NCBI RefSeq assembly: GCF_019703835.1
Contig: NZ_AP023054.1
Coordinates: 930,001-994,000, forward strand
Direction: 5' to 3'
Source: Thaumasiovibrio subtropicus
GTDB taxonomy: Bacteria; Pseudomonadota; Gammaproteobacteria; Enterobacterales; Vibrionaceae
Length of the DNA stretch: 64,000 bases
Both the position numbers and the translations under genes were made by a program. Below, in pieces: positions 36,544 through 45,825 of the stretch (position 1 is the stretch's first letter; every line of letters starts with the position of its first letter). The notes under the pieces are model-generated. The model had not been told where the DNA came from, made no database searches, and saw nothing but the letters and a program-made list of their open reading frames with translations.

Positions 36544-37398
36544 TCAGTACAGTAATGTATACAGTTGACGACGGTATTGATTTGCAATTGGATTACCTTG
36601 CCCTAATGCAGTCACTATATCCATAAAGACTTTTTTCACTTGGCCATCTTGGGCATTGAGGTCTTTGCGAAGCGAACCCATCAATAGCTCGAGTGCGTCT
36701 TCATTGCGATTGACTTGATGATATTGCACCGCCAACTCATAACGAATGGCTTCATCATCCGGCGATTGACTCAACTTGGCTTCCAGTTGCTGAATCTCTG
36801 GGCTGTTACCTGCCTGTTTAAGGAGCTCAAGCTTAGAGTGCAGTGCTCGGTATTCAGTTTGCTGATCCTGCATTGGAATCGTGGCGAGTAGTGTTTCAGC
36901 TTCATCGATTTGCTGTGTTTCGAGAAGAGCATTAATCAACGCCAGTGCGACGAGGCTATCTTGTGGGAGTGCAGGCAGAATTCGGCGATAGATAGTGATC
37001 GCTTGCTGGAAGTCGCCCTGTTCAGCGAGCGCGTTCGCTTCGTTAAATGCCAGTTCATTTTCGTTGGGCAGATGGCGACTTAGCAGCTCACGTAAACTCT
37101 CTTCTGTCTGAGGCCCAGCAATGCCATCGGCTGGTTGACCTTGTTTAAAGACCGCAATTGTTGGCAAGCTGCGCACGCCAAACTGCTGCGCGACCATCAT
37201 CTGTTCTTCGCAGTCCAGAGTGGCAAGGGTGACGAGACCGGGATAGCCTGCGACGATCTTTTCCAGTAGTTGATTGACTTCAATGGATTCTGGTACGGAA
37301 GCCGCCCAGAAGTTGATGACAACAGGTTGTTGCATCGATTGTTCGATAACTTGAGCGATATTTTGTTCGGTGATTGCAACTGTTTGAAGGCTGTTCAT
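36544..37398 (-). CDS. cnoX: CnoX (YbbN), chaperedoxin with thioredoxin and TPR domains
   Basis: 284 residues from ATG 37398, equal to E. coli CnoX. The thioredoxin-like domain (1-110) shows PVVINFWAASVPESIEVNQLL and the cis-Pro motif VRSLPTIAVF. The active-site position reads SVPES, so there is no CXXC and no thiol-reductase activity is expected. The C-terminal part is TPR-like (EANALAEQGDFQQAITIYRRIL). In E. coli CnoX holds oxidation-sensitive clients and hands them to DnaK/GroEL. An in-frame ATG 30 bases upstream is less likely. Confidence 0.9.
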   Translation of the reverse strand: MNSLQTVAITEQNIAQVIEQSMQQPVVINFWAASVPESIEVNQLLEKIVAGYPGLVTLATLDCEEQMMVAQQFGVRSLPTIAVFKQGQPADGIAGPQTEESLRELLSRHLPNENELAFNEANALAEQGDFQQAITIYRRILPALPQDSLVALALINALLETQQIDEAETLLATIPMQDQQTEYRALHSKLELLKQAGNSPEIQQLEAKLSQSPDDEAIRYELAVQYHQVNRNEDALELLMGSLRKDLNAQDGQVKKVFMDIVTALGQGNPIANQYRRQLYTLLY

Positions 37399-37464
37399 GT
37401 GTCGGTTCCTTTGCATTCTTACAGCCATTTATGGGGGTAGTGAGGAAAAGTTTCAAGCGAAACA

Positions 37465-37495
37465 AACAAAAAGAGAGTGCGAATGCACTCTCTTT
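37465..37495 (-). terminator. Terminator of a small minus-strand transcript upstream of cnoX
   Basis: On the minus strand AAAGAGAGTGC, loop ATTC and GCACTCTCTTT (37470-37495) are followed by TTGTTTGTTT. It lies between the 21-residue gene (37514-37579) and the cnoX start, so it closes that small transcript. Confidence 0.87.
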
Positions 37496-37513
37496 TCGGG
37501 GGGAACTTCAAAA

Positions 37514-37579
37514 CTAAAATGTCAGCAGCAGTGCCAGCGCAATGCCGAGACAGATAAAATTAATTTGGCGCAATGACAT
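37514..37579 (-). CDS. Candidate 21-residue single-pass membrane protein
   Basis: ATG 37579 to TAG 37514. The product begins SLRQINFICLG and ends IALALLLTF: short basic N-terminus then a hydrophobic stretch long enough to cross the membrane. AAAGGT lies seven bases before the ATG, and a strong terminator starts about 20 bases after the stop. Both signals frame it as its own transcription unit. Too short for routine gene finders. I do not recognise the family. A non-coding RNA using the same promoter and terminator is the alternative. Confidence 0.55.
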   Translation of the reverse strand: MSLRQINFICLGIALALLLTF

Positions 37580-37932
37580 ATAGTGACCTTTGTTCTTACT
37601 TCTTTTTGGTACAAGTTCTAAGATGAAAAGACGATGTTAGTCTAGTTTCATAATGCCCGTATATCAAATGACTATACCTAGGCTACTTGGATCACAATAA
37701 CGATGTAAGATGACACTATTATGACAAGTTAATCTGTTTTGGCTGTTTCTTTGTCATTTTTAGGTAAAGCTGGCATTTTTATCAGTTAGAGGTGACATTA
37801 TCGGCACGTTTGAATGACTTGGTGTTACTGGGTGGTTAAATTTGTTGCGTTTTATAAAGCCATTACCGTTTGGCTGAACGTGTAATGGCTCGCAAAAATA
37901 ATGCTGATTAACCCTTTAAGGCATTTGAACTA
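37580..37932. other. 350-bp intergenic region
   Basis: Lies between the small membrane-protein gene and the 3' end of the SDR gene. It should carry the promoter of the small gene near 37620-37690 (minus strand). No terminator for the SDR gene and no other coding sequence was recognised. Confidence 0.45.
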
Positions 37933-38760
37933 TTAGTCGTTGTTATACAAGATGGCATCTAAACGGCGTGTTGGTAGGAGTCGTTTTAAAACGGCACTGA
38001 TTTTAGTCGGCGTGGTCACGCGGTAGCGCGCTTTAGGACGTGGGTTTTCCAGTGCGTCTCGCAGTGGGGCGACAATAGCTTCAGCGGGTAAGGTATATTT
38101 GCTGGTCACATCCTCTTTGCCCAATCGGGCTAACTGATCGGCATACTCTGCGCTGTGTACGCTGTTCTCTATATCGATGTGCTTTTTGATTGCCGTGAGG
38201 GCATTCTTGCGAAATGCAGATTCAATAGGGCCGGGTTCGATGAGACTGATATGGATATTGCTGCCCATTAATTCTAGTCGCAGTGTATCGCTCCAACCTT
38301 CGATAGCAAATTTGCTGGCGTTATAGGCACCTCGATAACGCAGTGCGACAAAACCGAGTACTGAGCTATTTTGAACAATGCGACCCTCGCCACGATCGCG
38401 CATCATCGGCAGTACCGCGGTGGTCAGTTGATGCCAGCCAAAGAAGTTAGTTTCAAACTGCTCTCGTAGGGCGTCAGTGGATAAGTCTTCAATCGCCCCC
38501 GGTTGACCATATGCCCCATTGTTAAACAAGCCGTAGAGTTTGCCTTCCGTCATGCCGCGCACTTCTTCCACTGCGTTGGCAATACTTTCACTGCTCGCGA
38601 GATCCAGTTGTAGGCAGGTTAGTCCCTCTGAAATAAGCCTATCGACATCGGCTTGCTGGCGACAAGAGGCGATGACTTGATACCCAGCCTTTTGGAGTGC
38701 GTGGGCGCAGGCATAGCCAATGCCTGTTGAACAACCAGTGATGAGAATCGATCGAGACAT
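37933..38760 (-). CDS. Short-chain dehydrogenase/reductase (YbbO-like)
   Basis: 275 residues, classical SDR: cofactor motif TGCSTGIG (residues 8-15), NNG in GLFNNGAYG, catalytic Ser in QNSSVLGFVAL and YNASK. It keeps the E. coli position of ybbO, between cnoX and tesA. E. coli YbbO is an NADP-dependent aldehyde reductase; the same activity here is inferred. Nine bases separate it from tesA upstream, so they are probably one transcript. Confidence 0.88.
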   Translation of the reverse strand: MSRSILITGCSTGIGYACAHALQKAGYQVIASCRQQADVDRLISEGLTCLQLDLASSESIANAVEEVRGMTEGKLYGLFNNGAYGQPGAIEDLSTDALREQFETNFFGWHQLTTAVLPMMRDRGEGRIVQNSSVLGFVALRYRGAYNASKFAIEGWSDTLRLELMGSNIHISLIEPGPIESAFRKNALTAIKKHIDIENSVHSAEYADQLARLGKEDVTSKYTLPAEAIVAPLRDALENPRPKARYRVTTPTKISAVLKRLLPTRRLDAILYNND

Positions 38761-38769
38761 GTCGTATCC

Positions 38770-39372
38770 TTACTTTGACAAGTGCGGGTGAATTTCGTCG
38801 TAGACGAATTGAGCAATAAAAGGTTGGGCATCAGCGTTGGGATGCAAGCCATCATCCATCATCCATTCATTGTTAATGATGACGTGTTCCAGAAAGAAGG
38901 GAACAAGCGGGATATCAAACTTGTCACTCAATTTTGGATACATTTTTTCAAATCTGTCGCTATAGCGTTTGCCGTAATTTGGTGGCACTCTGACTTGCAT
39001 TAAGAAAACATCAGCATCAATGGCTAAGCTATCCTCGATCATTTGAGTAAGCTGTTTTTGCGTTACCGCGGGATTGAAACCGCGTAAGCCATCGTTAGCA
39101 CCTAGACCGATAAAGACGAAGTCAGGTTGGTGCTTGCTGAGTAACTCGGGTAACCGTGCGGCGCCATTGCCCGTGGTGTCACCTGAGATACTGGCATTGA
39201 TCACAGTGATCCCTTGTGGGTCTAATTTACTATCAAGAAGATAGGGCCAGCTTTCGTTGGCTTGCATACGATATCCGGCACTCAAGCTATCTCCAACGAT
39301 AAGTAGCTTAGCGTCAGCCCAAAGGCTATGGCTAGACAGACACAACAATAAATACAAAAGGAATTTCTTCAT
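38770..39372 (-). CDS. tesA: TesA, periplasmic thioesterase I/lysophospholipase
   Basis: 200 residues from ATG 39372 with signal peptide KKFLLYLLLCLSSHSLWA. SGNH/GDSL motifs: VGDSLSAGYRM (Ser), block II SGDTTGNGAARL, block III GLGANDGLRG and block V DDGLHPNADAQ (Asp, His). Hydrolyses acyl-CoA, lysophospholipid and esters in the periplasm. Its start codon overlaps the start codon of ybbA on the other strand (both within 39370-39373). GGGAG, six bases upstream, lies inside ybbA. Confidence 0.93.
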   Translation of the reverse strand: MKKFLLYLLLCLSSHSLWADAKLLIVGDSLSAGYRMQANESWPYLLDSKLDPQGITVINASISGDTTGNGAARLPELLSKHQPDFVFIGLGANDGLRGFNPAVTQKQLTQMIEDSLAIDADVFLMQVRVPPNYGKRYSDRFEKMYPKLSDKFDIPLVPFFLEHVIINNEWMMDDGLHPNADAQPFIAQFVYDEIHPHLSK

Positions 39373-40057
39373 GACATCTCCCGTTATCAAAGCCGATGCT
39401 GTTGCGAAACGTGTTACAACATCCACAACAGAGCTCACTATTTTGCAGGATGTTTCGCTTCAGGTCGAGAGTGGACAAAGTGTTGCTTTTGTTGGCGTTT
39501 CTGGTGCGGGTAAATCAACGCTGATGACACTACTGGCGGGGTTGGATCTGCCTAGCGATGGTCGTATTGAGTTACTGGGCGAACCTATCTCAACATGGGA
39601 TGGTGAGCAGCGAGCGCAACTGCGAAGTCATTCTGTCGGGTTTGTTTTTCAAAGCTTTCTATTAATACCGACCTTAACCGCGTTGGAAAATGTGGTGTTA
39701 CCACAGATGATCAAAGGTGAGCGTGTTGATGAAGCACGTGCAAAGGCGTTGCTCGCAGAAGTCGGGCTAGCAGGCCGAGAAAGTCATCTACCCACCCAAC
39801 TTTCTGGCGGAGAACAGCAGCGAGTGGCTTTAGCTCGCGCTTTTATGACCCGGCCTAAAGTCCTGTTTGCTGACGAACCAACGGGCAATCTGGATCAACA
39901 AACCGCAGCCACCATCATTGAGAAGCTCTTTGCACTGAATCGCGACCATGGAACGACCTTGGTGTTGGTGACACACGATCCTGCTTTGGCGGCACGTTGT
40001 GATCGCGTGATTCATGTTGCCGGTGGACGCATTCGTGAAGAGGCGTTGGAGGCATAA
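39371..40057 (+). CDS. ybbA: YbbA, ABC transporter ATPase of the LolD/MacB type
   Basis: 228 residues from ATG 39371, preceded by AAAAGGAATTTCTTC. Walker [15 protein letters not shown], signature [15 protein letters not shown], Walker [13 protein letters not shown]. With YbbP it forms an exporter-like or mechanotransmission ABC system of unproved substrate. Divergent from tesA with overlapping starts. An in-frame extension upstream lies inside tesA and is rejected. Confidence 0.92.
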   Translation: MTSPVIKADAVAKRVTTSTTELTILQDVSLQVESGQSVAFVGVSGAGKSTLMTLLAGLDLPSDGRIELLGEPISTWDGEQRAQLRSHSVGFVFQSFLLIPTLTALENVVLPQMIKGERVDEARAKALLAEVGLAGRESHLPTQLSGGEQQRVALARAFMTRPKVLFADEPTGNLDQQTAATIIEKLFALNRDHGTTLVLVTHDPALAARCDRVIHVAGGRIREEALEA

Positions 40058-40058
40058 C

Positions 40059-42464
40059 ATGAAAGGATTATTGTGGCGTTGGAGTTGGCGAGAAGTTGCG
40101 CATGGGCAGTTGTGGTCTGTCGTGGCGGCCCTGTCTCTGATCATCGGCACCGTCTGTGCCTTAGCGATGCTTGCTTCGCGCATTGAAACGGTCATGACTC
40201 AGCAAGGGCGAGCTGTATTAGCGGCCGATAGGGTGCTCGTCAATAACAAGGTGATACCACAAGACGTGCTCGTTGCCGCACGTGCATCAGATGCAGAGAT
40301 CAGTTTGCAGACACGCTTTCGTACCATGGCCTTCAGTGATGAGGGTATGCAGTTGGTGAGTGTCAAAGCGGTTGAGTCAAACTTCCCATTACGTGGTGAG
40401 TTGAAGTTGTTGGGTCAAAGCGAGCAGATACAAACTCAAGTAAAGCCGGGGGAGCTTTGGTTAGAGCCACGCTTGTTTGATTTGTTATCCGTGACGATCG
40501 GGGATTGGGTTGATGTCGGTGATGCCCGTTTACAAGTCAGTGGTGAAATCAGTTTTGACCCTGAGCTCTCTTTCAATCCTTTCAATCAGATGTCAGCCAT
40601 TTTAATCCATAGCGAAGATGTCGCGGCGACGGGGGCGGTTCAGCTCGGGGGACGGGTGTCCTATCGGGCCTATTTCCGTGGTGATGATAGTCGCCTTGCG
40701 GGTCTTGAAGCGGTTTATCCCCCAGAGCCAGGCAGGCGTTGGCTGAGTGAGGAGACCGAAGGTCGCACTGCGGATCTTCTGGTGAGAGCAAAGCAATATC
40801 TCTCATTGAGCTTAGTGTTAGTGGTCATTATGGCATCCGCGACCTTGGCGTTGACTTGCCAGTACTTTTCTTCGTCGCGTCGTCCCATTATTGCGATGCT
40901 TAAGAGCCTAGGCGCGAGTCGAATTTGGATTCGGAATTGGCTTTTAGGACAAAGTGTTTTCTTGTTGTTAATGGGTTCGGTGATCGGCATTTTACTGGGT
41001 GCCGGTTTGGAGTGGGCATTGCGCTTGCCGTTAACGCACCTGTTGCCAGAAACGCTACCTAGTGTCGGCGCGTTACCTGCTGTTGTTGCCATTGTTGTCG
41101 CGTTGATTGTGGCGATTCCCGCCATGGGGATCCCTTTGTTGGGGCTGCTGCGTGCCTCAGCGATGGAAGTGATGCAGCCTCAACAACATGTGGTTCATCG
41201 CAAAGACTATTGGCTACTGGTTTTCCCACTTGGGGGCGGGTTGCTTTGGTTTGGCACACAGCCTTTGGTGTGGCTGGTCATACTGGCATTGGTTGCGATG
41301 ATGTTGATACTCGGTGGGCTTGGGTATCTTATCTTGCTGTGGATGAAGCGTTTTGCTATGGGGCCTGCCTTGATGTTGGCGTTGAGCCGTATCCGTCGTA
41401 CGCGTTGGCAATCGATTATGCAGTTAGCGGCATTGGCGTGTTCATTGATGCTGTTATCCGTGATTTGGCTACTCAAGTCCGAACTGTTGAGTGATTGGCA
41501 ACAAACATTGCCGCAAGATGCGCCGAATGTCTTTGCACTTAATGTCGCAACCGAGGAGCGAGATGGGTATATCCAAGCACTGGATGAGGCGCATATCGAA
41601 CGTTCTGAAGCTTATCCCGTGATTCGTGGTCGTTTAACCCATATTGGCGAGACGGAAATTGCGGAATGGGTAAAGGACTATCCTGAAGCGGACGAAACTC
41701 GCCGCCGCGAGCTAAACCTCACATGGTTTGACGGCATTCCCACTCACAATGTGTTGTTGGAGGGGGAGTGGACAGCGACTCATGGCGTCAGCATTGAGGC
41801 GGGTATTGGAGAGCGTCTAGGGGTTGGGATGGGCGATCGTCTGACATTTAATGTGAACAGTGTACCGTTTGAGGTTGAAGTGACCAGTGTAAGGGAAGTG
41901 GAGTGGCGGAACATGCACCCGAATTTCTACTTTATTTTCCCTGAGCCGGTGGTGGCTGACTTGCCGCAAACATGGTTGCTGAGTTACAAACTGCCAGCGG
42001 ATGAACGTCGATTTTTACCGGCAATTGCACGTCAGTTTCCGACGGTCTCGGTCATGGATTTACGTACCATGGTGGATCGTGTTCAAGGCTTGTTGCGTCA
42101 AGTTTCTGCTTCATTGACTGTATTGTCTTCGGTTGGTGTGGTGAGTGGTCTTTTACTCGTCTTCACCCTGCTCAGGTTAGGCGTCGCGCAGCGCCAACAG
42201 GAGATGAAGCTTTATCGTACCTTGGGTGCAAGTAAAAAGATGATACGGGCGACCTTGGTCTATGAGTACGGCGTTATGACGGTGGTGGCATCATTGTTGG
42301 CTGTAATTGGCGCGGAGTTAGCGTTGTTCGGCGTGATGGGGCGTTTAGAACTGACATTTAACTTGCACCCACAAATGTGGTTTGTACTACCCATTGTTAG
42401 TGCTGGATTAGTCTTAGCCTGCTTGAGTAGTGCCATCCGGCGCTTGTTGGTGCCATTGACCTAA
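40059..42464 (+). CDS. ybbP: YbbP, FtsX-type permease partner of YbbA
   Basis: 801 residues (E. coli 804). Membrane segments occur near the N-terminus (WSVVAALSLIIGTVCALAMLAS), in a central group (about 250-470) and near the C-terminus (last 130 residues), with two FtsX-like domains (ATLALTCQYFSSSRRPIIAMLKSLGAS; GLLLVFTLLRLGVAQRQQEMKLYRTLGAS) and large periplasmic loops. Starts one base after the ybbA stop. Substrate unknown. Confidence 0.92.
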   Translation: MKGLLWRWSWREVAHGQLWSVVAALSLIIGTVCALAMLASRIETVMTQQGRAVLAADRVLVNNKVIPQDVLVAARASDAEISLQTRFRTMAFSDEGMQLVSVKAVESNFPLRGELKLLGQSEQIQTQVKPGELWLEPRLFDLLSVTIGDWVDVGDARLQVSGEISFDPELSFNPFNQMSAILIHSEDVAATGAVQLGGRVSYRAYFRGDDSRLAGLEAVYPPEPGRRWLSEETEGRTADLLVRAKQYLSLSLVLVVIMASATLALTCQYFSSSRRPIIAMLKSLGASRIWIRNWLLGQSVFLLLMGSVIGILLGAGLEWALRLPLTHLLPETLPSVGALPAVVAIVVALIVAIPAMGIPLLGLLRASAMEVMQPQQHVVHRKDYWLLVFPLGGGLLWFGTQPLVWLVILALVAMMLILGGLGYLILLWMKRFAMGPALMLALSRIRRTRWQSIMQLAALACSLMLLSVIWLLKSELLSDWQQTLPQDAPNVFALNVATEERDGYIQALDEAHIERSEAYPVIRGRLTHIGETEIAEWVKDYPEADETRRRELNLTWFDGIPTHNVLLEGEWTATHGVSIEAGIGERLGVGMGDRLTFNVNSVPFEVEVTSVREVEWRNMHPNFYFIFPEPVVADLPQTWLLSYKLPADERRFLPAIARQFPTVSVMDLRTMVDRVQGLLRQVSASLTVLSSVGVVSGLLLVFTLLRLGVAQRQQEMKLYRTLGASKKMIRATLVYEYGVMTVVASLLAVIGAELALFGVMGRLELTFNLHPQMWFVLPIVSAGLVLACLSSAIRRLLVPLT

Positions 42465-42471
42465 ACGAAAG

Positions 42472-42489
42472 GGCTGCGAATGCAGCCTT
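42472..42489 (+). terminator. Weak hairpin after ybbP
   Basis: GGCTGC (42472-42477), loop GAAT, GCAGCC (42482-42487), then TTC. The repeat element begins three bases later, where a T run would be expected, so the insertion may have cut a former terminator. Confidence 0.45.
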
Positions 42490-42490
42490 C

Positions 42491-42768
42491 ATACTCAAGT
42501 CACCTCAAGATGCTTGTTCAGCGAGAATTTCTAGGTTTGCCATCGCGGCACTGCTTTGAAGGTCTAGTCGACTACATCAAAAAGCAGTAACAAAGGTGGC
42601 GAGCCTAGAAAACTCGCCCTTCGGGAAGCGACTAGCGCCCCGATTTCTGCGTTAAATGTGTTCGAAAGGGGAAAGCCATTCCTTCACACCTTTGCCTTGG
42701 TATCTTTACCTTGACTTCGACGCGCTAGACCGCTTCTGAATCCTGCATCTTGAGGTAACTAGAGTATA
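42491..42768. mobile_element. MITE-like element, full copy 2 (about 278 bp), inverted relative to copy 1
   Basis: Ends ATACTCAAGTCACCTC (left) and GAGGTAACTAGAGTATA (right) form an imperfect terminal inverted repeat. Apart from small indels the interior follows the reverse complement of the 30125-30388 copy, for example GGCGAGCCTAGAAAACTCGC and CGCCCCGATTTCTGCGTTAA. More decayed than copy 1. No coding capacity. Confidence 0.78.
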
Positions 42769-42784
42769 ATTATTTGAGTTGTCG

Positions 42785-43684
42785 TTAGTAATCAAACAGG
42801 GTCTCTTTCAATGCGGGCTCTAACTTGGGAAAACTAAAATTGTAGCCCGCTTCAGTAAGACGCTTGGGTAGCACTTTTTGGCTATCAAGTAATAGGCAGG
42901 CAGCTTCACCAAAGCTCAGTTTTAGCGCCCACTCCGGGGTCATTAATACATGAGGGCGACGTAGCACTTTTGCTAATGTGGTACTGAACTCACGATTGGT
43001 CACTGTGTTTGGGGCGGTAAAGTTGAAGATACCTTTTGTGTGTGGGTTTTTGATTAAAAACAGGATGCCCTTCACCATGTCTTGAATATGTATCCAAGGA
43101 AAATACTGGCGGCCATTGCCAATGGGGCCACCTAGTCCCATTTGGTAAACAGGGAGCATTTTTGCTAATGCCCCTCCTTGTCTGGATAACACAACCCCAG
43201 TTCGGAGCAGACAGACACGGGTATCCGCGGTTTGTGCTCTTAGGGCTATCTCTTCCCACTCTGAGCACACTTTATGGGCGAATTCGTCACTGTCGATTTC
43301 TAGTGATTCATCGATTTCTTGGCTTTGTTGATCACCATAGTAACCGACAGCAGAGCCGCTAATGAAGGTGTGCGGCGGCGTCTCACTGGCTAAGATCTTA
43401 TCAACGAGTTGAGCTGTGAGGTCCCAGCGGCTCTGGCTAATCAACGCTTTCTGTTTTGTTGTCCAGCGTTTGTTTGCGATGGGCTCACCGGCTAAGTTTA
43501 TGACCACGTCATAGGCATTGAGGTCAGGTAGGGCGTTAAGACTTTCAATGACTTTCAGGTGATGGCCGAGTTGTTGATAAGCTTTGGCAGAGTTTCGCGA
43601 TAAAATTGTTACTTCATCATGTGTGAAGTGTGGCAGCAGTGCTCGCCCAATTAGCCCTGTTCCCCCGGTAACCAGTATTTTCAT
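42785..43684 (-). CDS. yfcH: YfcH-like epimerase (TIGR01777 SDR family)
   Basis: 299 residues (E. coli YfcH 297). Extended SDR with the NAD(P) motif TGGTGLIGRALLP (residues 7-19), VINLAGEPIANKRWT, SGSAVGYYGD and LGGPIGNGRQYFPWIHIQDM, all characteristic of the family. The reaction is unknown. E. coli yfcH lies in the ackA-pta neighbourhood, as here. The repeat element lies just after its stop. Confidence 0.92.
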   Translation of the reverse strand: MKILVTGGTGLIGRALLPHFTHDEVTILSRNSAKAYQQLGHHLKVIESLNALPDLNAYDVVINLAGEPIANKRWTTKQKALISQSRWDLTAQLVDKILASETPPHTFISGSAVGYYGDQQSQEIDESLEIDSDEFAHKVCSEWEEIALRAQTADTRVCLLRTGVVLSRQGGALAKMLPVYQMGLGGPIGNGRQYFPWIHIQDMVKGILFLIKNPHTKGIFNFTAPNTVTNREFSTTLAKVLRRPHVLMTPEWALKLSFGEAACLLLDSQKVLPKRLTEAGYNFSFPKLEPALKETLFDY

Positions 43685-43965
43685 CGCAAACCCTCACTAT
43701 CATGTTGTTTTACTTACTATAGATTATACCTATTTACGAAGAGTAGGGATTAAAGGTGAAATTTTTGTTTGCGGCTAGTTTTGTCGTCTTACGCGCACGT
43801 TTTTTGATGTGGCTTTATCAACTTGATGCTGGGCTCACGCAAAAAAAGGGAGAATTCTGCCAAACTGGTTGAATAAGTGACGTGAAGTCAGCTTTTATTA
43901 TCTAGCGGCAAAAAAACATTAAAGCCGTTAGCCTAAGCATAACGATGATTGATAGGGAGAAGCGG
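43685..43965. other. 280-bp divergent region before the DUF1538 operon
   Basis: Carries the promoters of yfcH (minus) and of the DUF1538 operon (plus). AGGGAGAAGCGG just before 43966 is the ribosome site. No repeat or regulator site was recognised. Confidence 0.4.
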
Positions 43966-44703
43966 ATGCGCGCAATGTTGGCCTTATGGCAGGCCATGCT
44001 GGGAAGCTTACGAGATCTATTACCTATCATTTTGGTTATTGCCTCCTTTCAACTTTTTGTACTTAAACAACCATTACCCGATTTAGGGCAGACCTTGCTT
44101 GGTTTGTTGCTGGTCGTGATGGGGCTAAGTTTCTTTATTTTTGGCCTCGAGATGGGGTTATTTCCTATCGGTGAGAGCATGGCGCATGCCTTTGCGCGTA
44201 AGGGCAGTGTGCTCTCCTTGCTGGCATTTGCGTTTTGTTTAGGGTTTGGCACCACGATTGCGGAGCCAGCTTTGACAGCGGTGGCTAGCGAAGCGGCCAA
44301 AGTGGCCGCAGAAGCTGGCGTAATAGAAATGAGCGCTCAGGCGCAGTCGAGCTATACCGTTGGTCTGAGGTTTACGGTGGCGTTTTCTGTTGGCTTAGCC
44401 ATCGTGTTGGGCGTACTGCGCATATTAAAGGGGTGGTCAATTCAAAAGATGATCATCGGCGGATACATTCTAGTGGTGTTCATGACTGCTTTCGCACCAG
44501 AGAATATTATCGGTATTGCGTATGATTCTGGTGGCGTCACGACATCGACTATCACTGTTCCCTTGGTTACAGCGCTTGGTGTTGGTCTGGCCTCCTCAAT
44601 TAAAGGGCGAAATCCGATGACAGATGGCTTTGGGCTTATCGCTTTTGCCTCATTGCTGCCCATGCTGTTTGTGATGGTCTTTGGCATGGTGGTGGCATCA
44701 TGA
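43966..44703 (+). CDS. DUF1538 integral membrane protein, first copy
   Basis: 245 residues from ATG 43966 (good ribosome site; ATG 43945 has none). About six membrane segments. Two motif blocks stand out: [15 protein letters not shown] between segments 3 and 4, and [20 protein letters not shown] plus [20 protein letters not shown] near the end. The next protein repeats both blocks, so the pair probably forms a heterodimer or two halves of one carrier. The polar motifs inside membrane segments suggest transport, substrate unknown. Overlaps the next gene by four bases in a four-gene operon with a P-II-like and a CBS-domain protein. Confidence 0.82.
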   Translation: MRAMLALWQAMLGSLRDLLPIILVIASFQLFVLKQPLPDLGQTLLGLLLVVMGLSFFIFGLEMGLFPIGESMAHAFARKGSVLSLLAFAFCLGFGTTIAEPALTAVASEAAKVAAEAGVIEMSAQAQSSYTVGLRFTVAFSVGLAIVLGVLRILKGWSIQKMIIGGYILVVFMTAFAPENIIGIAYDSGGVTTSTITVPLVTALGVGLASSIKGRNPMTDGFGLIAFASLLPMLFVMVFGMVVAS

Positions 44704-45485
44704 TGGCATTTGCGACTCACTTTTTTCATACCTTGTTGTCGACGATTACCGATGTGTTGCCGATTGCTGCCATTATTATGGGTTTTCAAATTGGTGTTTT
44801 ACGGCGTGCTGTCCCCAATTGGGGGCGGGTTGCACTTGGCTTTGTCTATGTGATCATTGGGTTGAGTCTGTTTCTGATGGGATTGGAGCTCGCACTCTTT
44901 CCTCTTGGGGAAAACATGGCCTTGCAGTTGACGGCACCGAGCTTCTTGGCAACCAGTGCCGATGAGGTACTGAGCTGGAAGCACTACTACTGGGTCTATA
45001 TTTTTGCTGCTGCCATTGGCTTTAGTACGACGATTGCCGAGCCGTCATTGATCGCGGTAGCGATTAAAGCCAGTCAAGTGTCGGGTGGTGCGATTAAAGT
45101 CAATGGGTTGCGTATTTCGGTGGCTATCGGCGTTGCCATTGGCATTTCGCTAGGGTGTTATCGGATAGTGGTCGGTGACCCGATTCACTACTACATCATA
45201 TCTGGCTATGTGATTGTGGTGATCCAAACCTTTATCGCGCCCAAATTTATTGTTCCGTTGGCCTTTGATTCCGGCGGAGTGACAACATCGACTGTTACTG
45301 TCCCTTTAGTAGCAGCTCTTGGTTTAGGGTTAGCCTCCACAGTACCGGGGCGAAACCCAATGATTGATGGTTTCGGGCTAATTGCATTCGCAAGCCTGTT
45401 TCCAATGATTTCAGTGATGGGTTATGCCCAATTGACGGCGTGGTTAGATCGTCGTCAAAACAGAGGAAACGATCATGCGCTTTAA
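44700..45485 (+). CDS. DUF1538 integral membrane protein, second copy
   Basis: 261 residues, about seven membrane segments. Shares with the first copy the blocks [35 protein letters not shown] and [20 protein letters not shown]. It differs in a longer N-terminal part and a loop VTTS-independent insert ([19 protein letters not shown]). ATG 44700 overlaps the previous stop (ATGA), and its 3' end overlaps the P-II-like gene by 11 bases. The two copies look like an old duplication kept as a pair; inner-membrane location is clear, function is not. Confidence 0.82.
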   Translation: MMAFATHFFHTLLSTITDVLPIAAIIMGFQIGVLRRAVPNWGRVALGFVYVIIGLSLFLMGLELALFPLGENMALQLTAPSFLATSADEVLSWKHYYWVYIFAAAIGFSTTIAEPSLIAVAIKASQVSGGAIKVNGLRISVAIGVAIGISLGCYRIVVGDPIHYYIISGYVIVVIQTFIAPKFIVPLAFDSGGVTTSTVTVPLVAALGLGLASTVPGRNPMIDGFGLIAFASLFPMISVMGYAQLTAWLDRRQNRGNDHAL

Positions 45486-45825
45486 ATTAATCATTGCTTT
45501 TGTTGAAGATGCGAAAGCCGACGCTGTGTTAGATGCTGCGCGTCAAGCGGGAGCAACGGGTGCGACGGTTATCAACAATGCTCGGGGGGAAGGGCTGAAC
45601 AAGAAGAAGACCTTCTTTGGCTTAACGTTGGAAGTCCAGCGGGATGTGCTGCTGTTTGTGGTGGAAGAGCACCTTGCACGGCATATTTTAGAGCGCATTC
45701 AAGAGGTGGGTGAGTTAGATTCAGAATCAGGACAAGGTATCGCCGTGCAGATTGATATCGAAGATGCGGTAGGTGTTGCCCATCAGGTCGAATCCTTGTC
45801 GAAAGTGGTGGAGGAAAACCTATGA
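45475..45825 (+). CDS. P-II-like signalling protein
   Basis: 116 residues with the ferredoxin-like P-II fold pattern: beta strand [10 protein letters not shown], helix ADAVLDAARQAGATGATVINN, a basic T-loop-like stretch RGEGLNKKKTFFGLTLEVQRD and a second repeat LLFVVEEHLARHILERIQEVG. The uridylylated Tyr of GlnB/GlnK is not present, so it is a divergent member. Other divergent P-II proteins bind adenine nucleotides and gate a partner transporter. Here the partners would be the DUF1538 pair encoded immediately upstream. Ligand and target are inferred. Confidence 0.78.
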   Translation: MRFKLIIAFVEDAKADAVLDAARQAGATGATVINNARGEGLNKKKTFFGLTLEVQRDVLLFVVEEHLARHILERIQEVGELDSESGQGIAVQIDIEDAVGVAHQVESLSKVVEENL

